From: Thermoprotei archaeon
GTDB taxonomy: Archaea; Thermoproteota; Thermoprotei; Thermofilales; B20-G17
DNA: 6,908 bases
Direction of reading: 5' to 3'
Assembly: GCA_003649515.1 (NCBI GenBank)
Contig: QMSC01000065.1
Location: 1-6,908, forward strand
Program-made: the position numbers and the translations under genes
Shown here: positions 6,331 to 6,908 of the stretch, piece by piece
Numbering within the stretch: position 1 is the stretch's first letter
Layout of the letters: every line of letters starts with the position of its first letter
The notes under the pieces: generated by a model
Databases searched by the model: none
What the model was told of the DNA's origin: nothing
What the model saw: the letters and a program-made list of their open reading frames with translations, nothing else

Positions 6331-6908
6331 GTAGTTAGTTTTATGAAAGCATCTTCGAGGCTCACGAAGACCTGAGAAGCTCTATAAACCTTAAACCCCC
6401 TCCTTTCGAGAGCCTTAGTGATTCTTAGGAGATCTTGAGAAGCATCCTCTACTAACAGCCTCAACCTTATGAGTGCCCCGTCCTTCGAATCTTCAAGAAC
6501 CTCTTTAACTTCGCTAAGCTCATTTAATGCCTCACTTACACCCTCACCATTAACGATAACTTCTACTATTTCGCCCTTAAAGGCGAACCTTTTGATCTCC
6601 ACAGGACTTCCTTCAGCAACGATCTTGCCCCTATTCATTAACGCTAGTCTATCACAGTGCTCAGCTTCATCCATGTAATGCGTAGTCAGCAATATCGTTA
6701 TGCCCTCCTTCCTTAACCGCCTGAAGTAGTCCCAAAAGTACCTCCTTATCGGAGGATCCACACCTGCAGTAGGCTCATCAACCACTAAGAGCCTGGGGTT
6801 GTGTATCAGCGCAACAGCTAGTGCAAGCCTCTGTTTGGTTCCTCCACTAAGCTTCCCCGCAAGCCTATACTTAAACTCCTCAAGCATGAACTCCTCAAGC
6901 ATTTCCCT
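6324..6908 (-). CDS. ABC transporter ATP-binding protein, C-terminal part (N-terminus outside the window)
   Basis: ATP-hydrolysing subunit that drives the adjacent ABC-2 permease from the cytosolic face. The reading frame is open to the window edge (two more codons, R-E, before the first visible Met), so the 194 visible residues are the second part of a protein usually about 300-330 long. Numbering from the edge, they show the signature LSGGTKQR (20-27), Walker B LLVVDEPTAGVDP (40-52) with catalytic E45, the D-loop (AGVD), the switch histidine H77 in LLTTHYMDEAEHCDR, and a C-terminal domain of about 90 residues ending in VSLEDAFIKLTTG. That SLED-x-F ending is typical of DrrA/YbhF-type exporter ATPases. 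Walker A and the Q-loop must lie upstream of the window. The visible Met residues are not credible starts, because the stretch before LSGG is normal mid-protein ABC sequence. The stop overlaps the permease ribosome site. Confidence 0.95.
   Translation of the reverse strand, partial: REMLEEFMLEEFKYRLAGKLSGGTKQRLALAVALIHNPRLLVVDEPTAGVDPPIRRYFWDYFRRLRKEGITILLTTHYMDEAEHCDRLALMNRGKIVAEGSPVEIKRFAFKGEIVEVIVNGEGVSEALNELSEVKEVLEDSKDGALIRLRLLVEDASQDLLRITKALERRGFKVYRASQVFVSLEDAFIKLTTG
6874..6902 (-). repeat. Short exact tandem duplication inside the ATPase gene
   Basis: A 14-bp sequence, aactcctcaagcat on the plus strand, occurs at 6874-6887 and again at 6889-6902, a 15-bp period that keeps the frame and encodes MLEEF twice. 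ABC ATPases often have a similar L-E-x-[FL]-x-L-E pattern here, so it may be partly functional sequence and partly a recent 15-bp duplication. Confidence 0.5.

Noticed and set aside
6324..6902. Reading the ATPase as a complete 192-residue protein starting at 6902
   Set aside because: It would lack Walker A and the Q-loop, and the frame is open to the window edge with normal mid-protein ABC sequence; it is a partial gene cut by the window.

Overview
The window looks archaeal, most likely from a thermophilic Thermoproteota-type (crenarchaeal or Korarchaeum/Bathyarchaeia-like) genome. The signs are TTTATA-type box A promoters, GGTG/GGAGG Shine-Dalgarno sites, heavy use of AGG/AGA and ATA codons, and a large COG1361-type surface protein. 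This placement is an inference from style; no rRNA or other taxonomic marker is present. All five genes are on the minus strand, so transcription runs from high to low coordinates. Both ends of the window cut through a gene.

Positions 6908 to 2706 form one tightly packed three-gene transcription unit. Its order is an ABC transporter ATPase (N-terminus, including Walker A, lies outside the window), an ABC-2 type permease, and an 837-residue surface protein. The gaps are 4 nt and 2 nt, and each downstream ribosome binding site lies in or across the end of the gene before it, so the three products are probably made together. The surface protein has a signal peptide, seven tandem beta-sandwich-like repeats of about 110 residues, and a single C-terminal membrane anchor. 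The likely picture is an exporter with a membrane-tethered ectodomain outside the cell. Its substrate is unknown.

A 203-bp spacer (2503-2705) holds a probable promoter and two imperfect inverted repeats. It precedes a monocistronic-looking gene (757-2502) with a clear 12-helix major facilitator transporter fused to a C-terminal cytosolic domain of about 155 residues. That domain resembles cytidylate-kinase-like proteins but lacks the P-loop lysine. This fusion is the most unusual item in the window and may be a transporter with a nucleotide-sensing or degenerate kinase module.

A 139-bp spacer (618-756) carries a good archaeal promoter for the last gene, the N-terminal 205 codons of a Gfo/Idh/MocA-family NAD(P)-dependent sugar-type dehydrogenase that continues past position 1. 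The dehydrogenase and the transporter could belong to one carbohydrate-related pathway, but only adjacency supports this. I saw no tRNA, rRNA, CRISPR array, insertion sequence or convincing intrinsic terminator.
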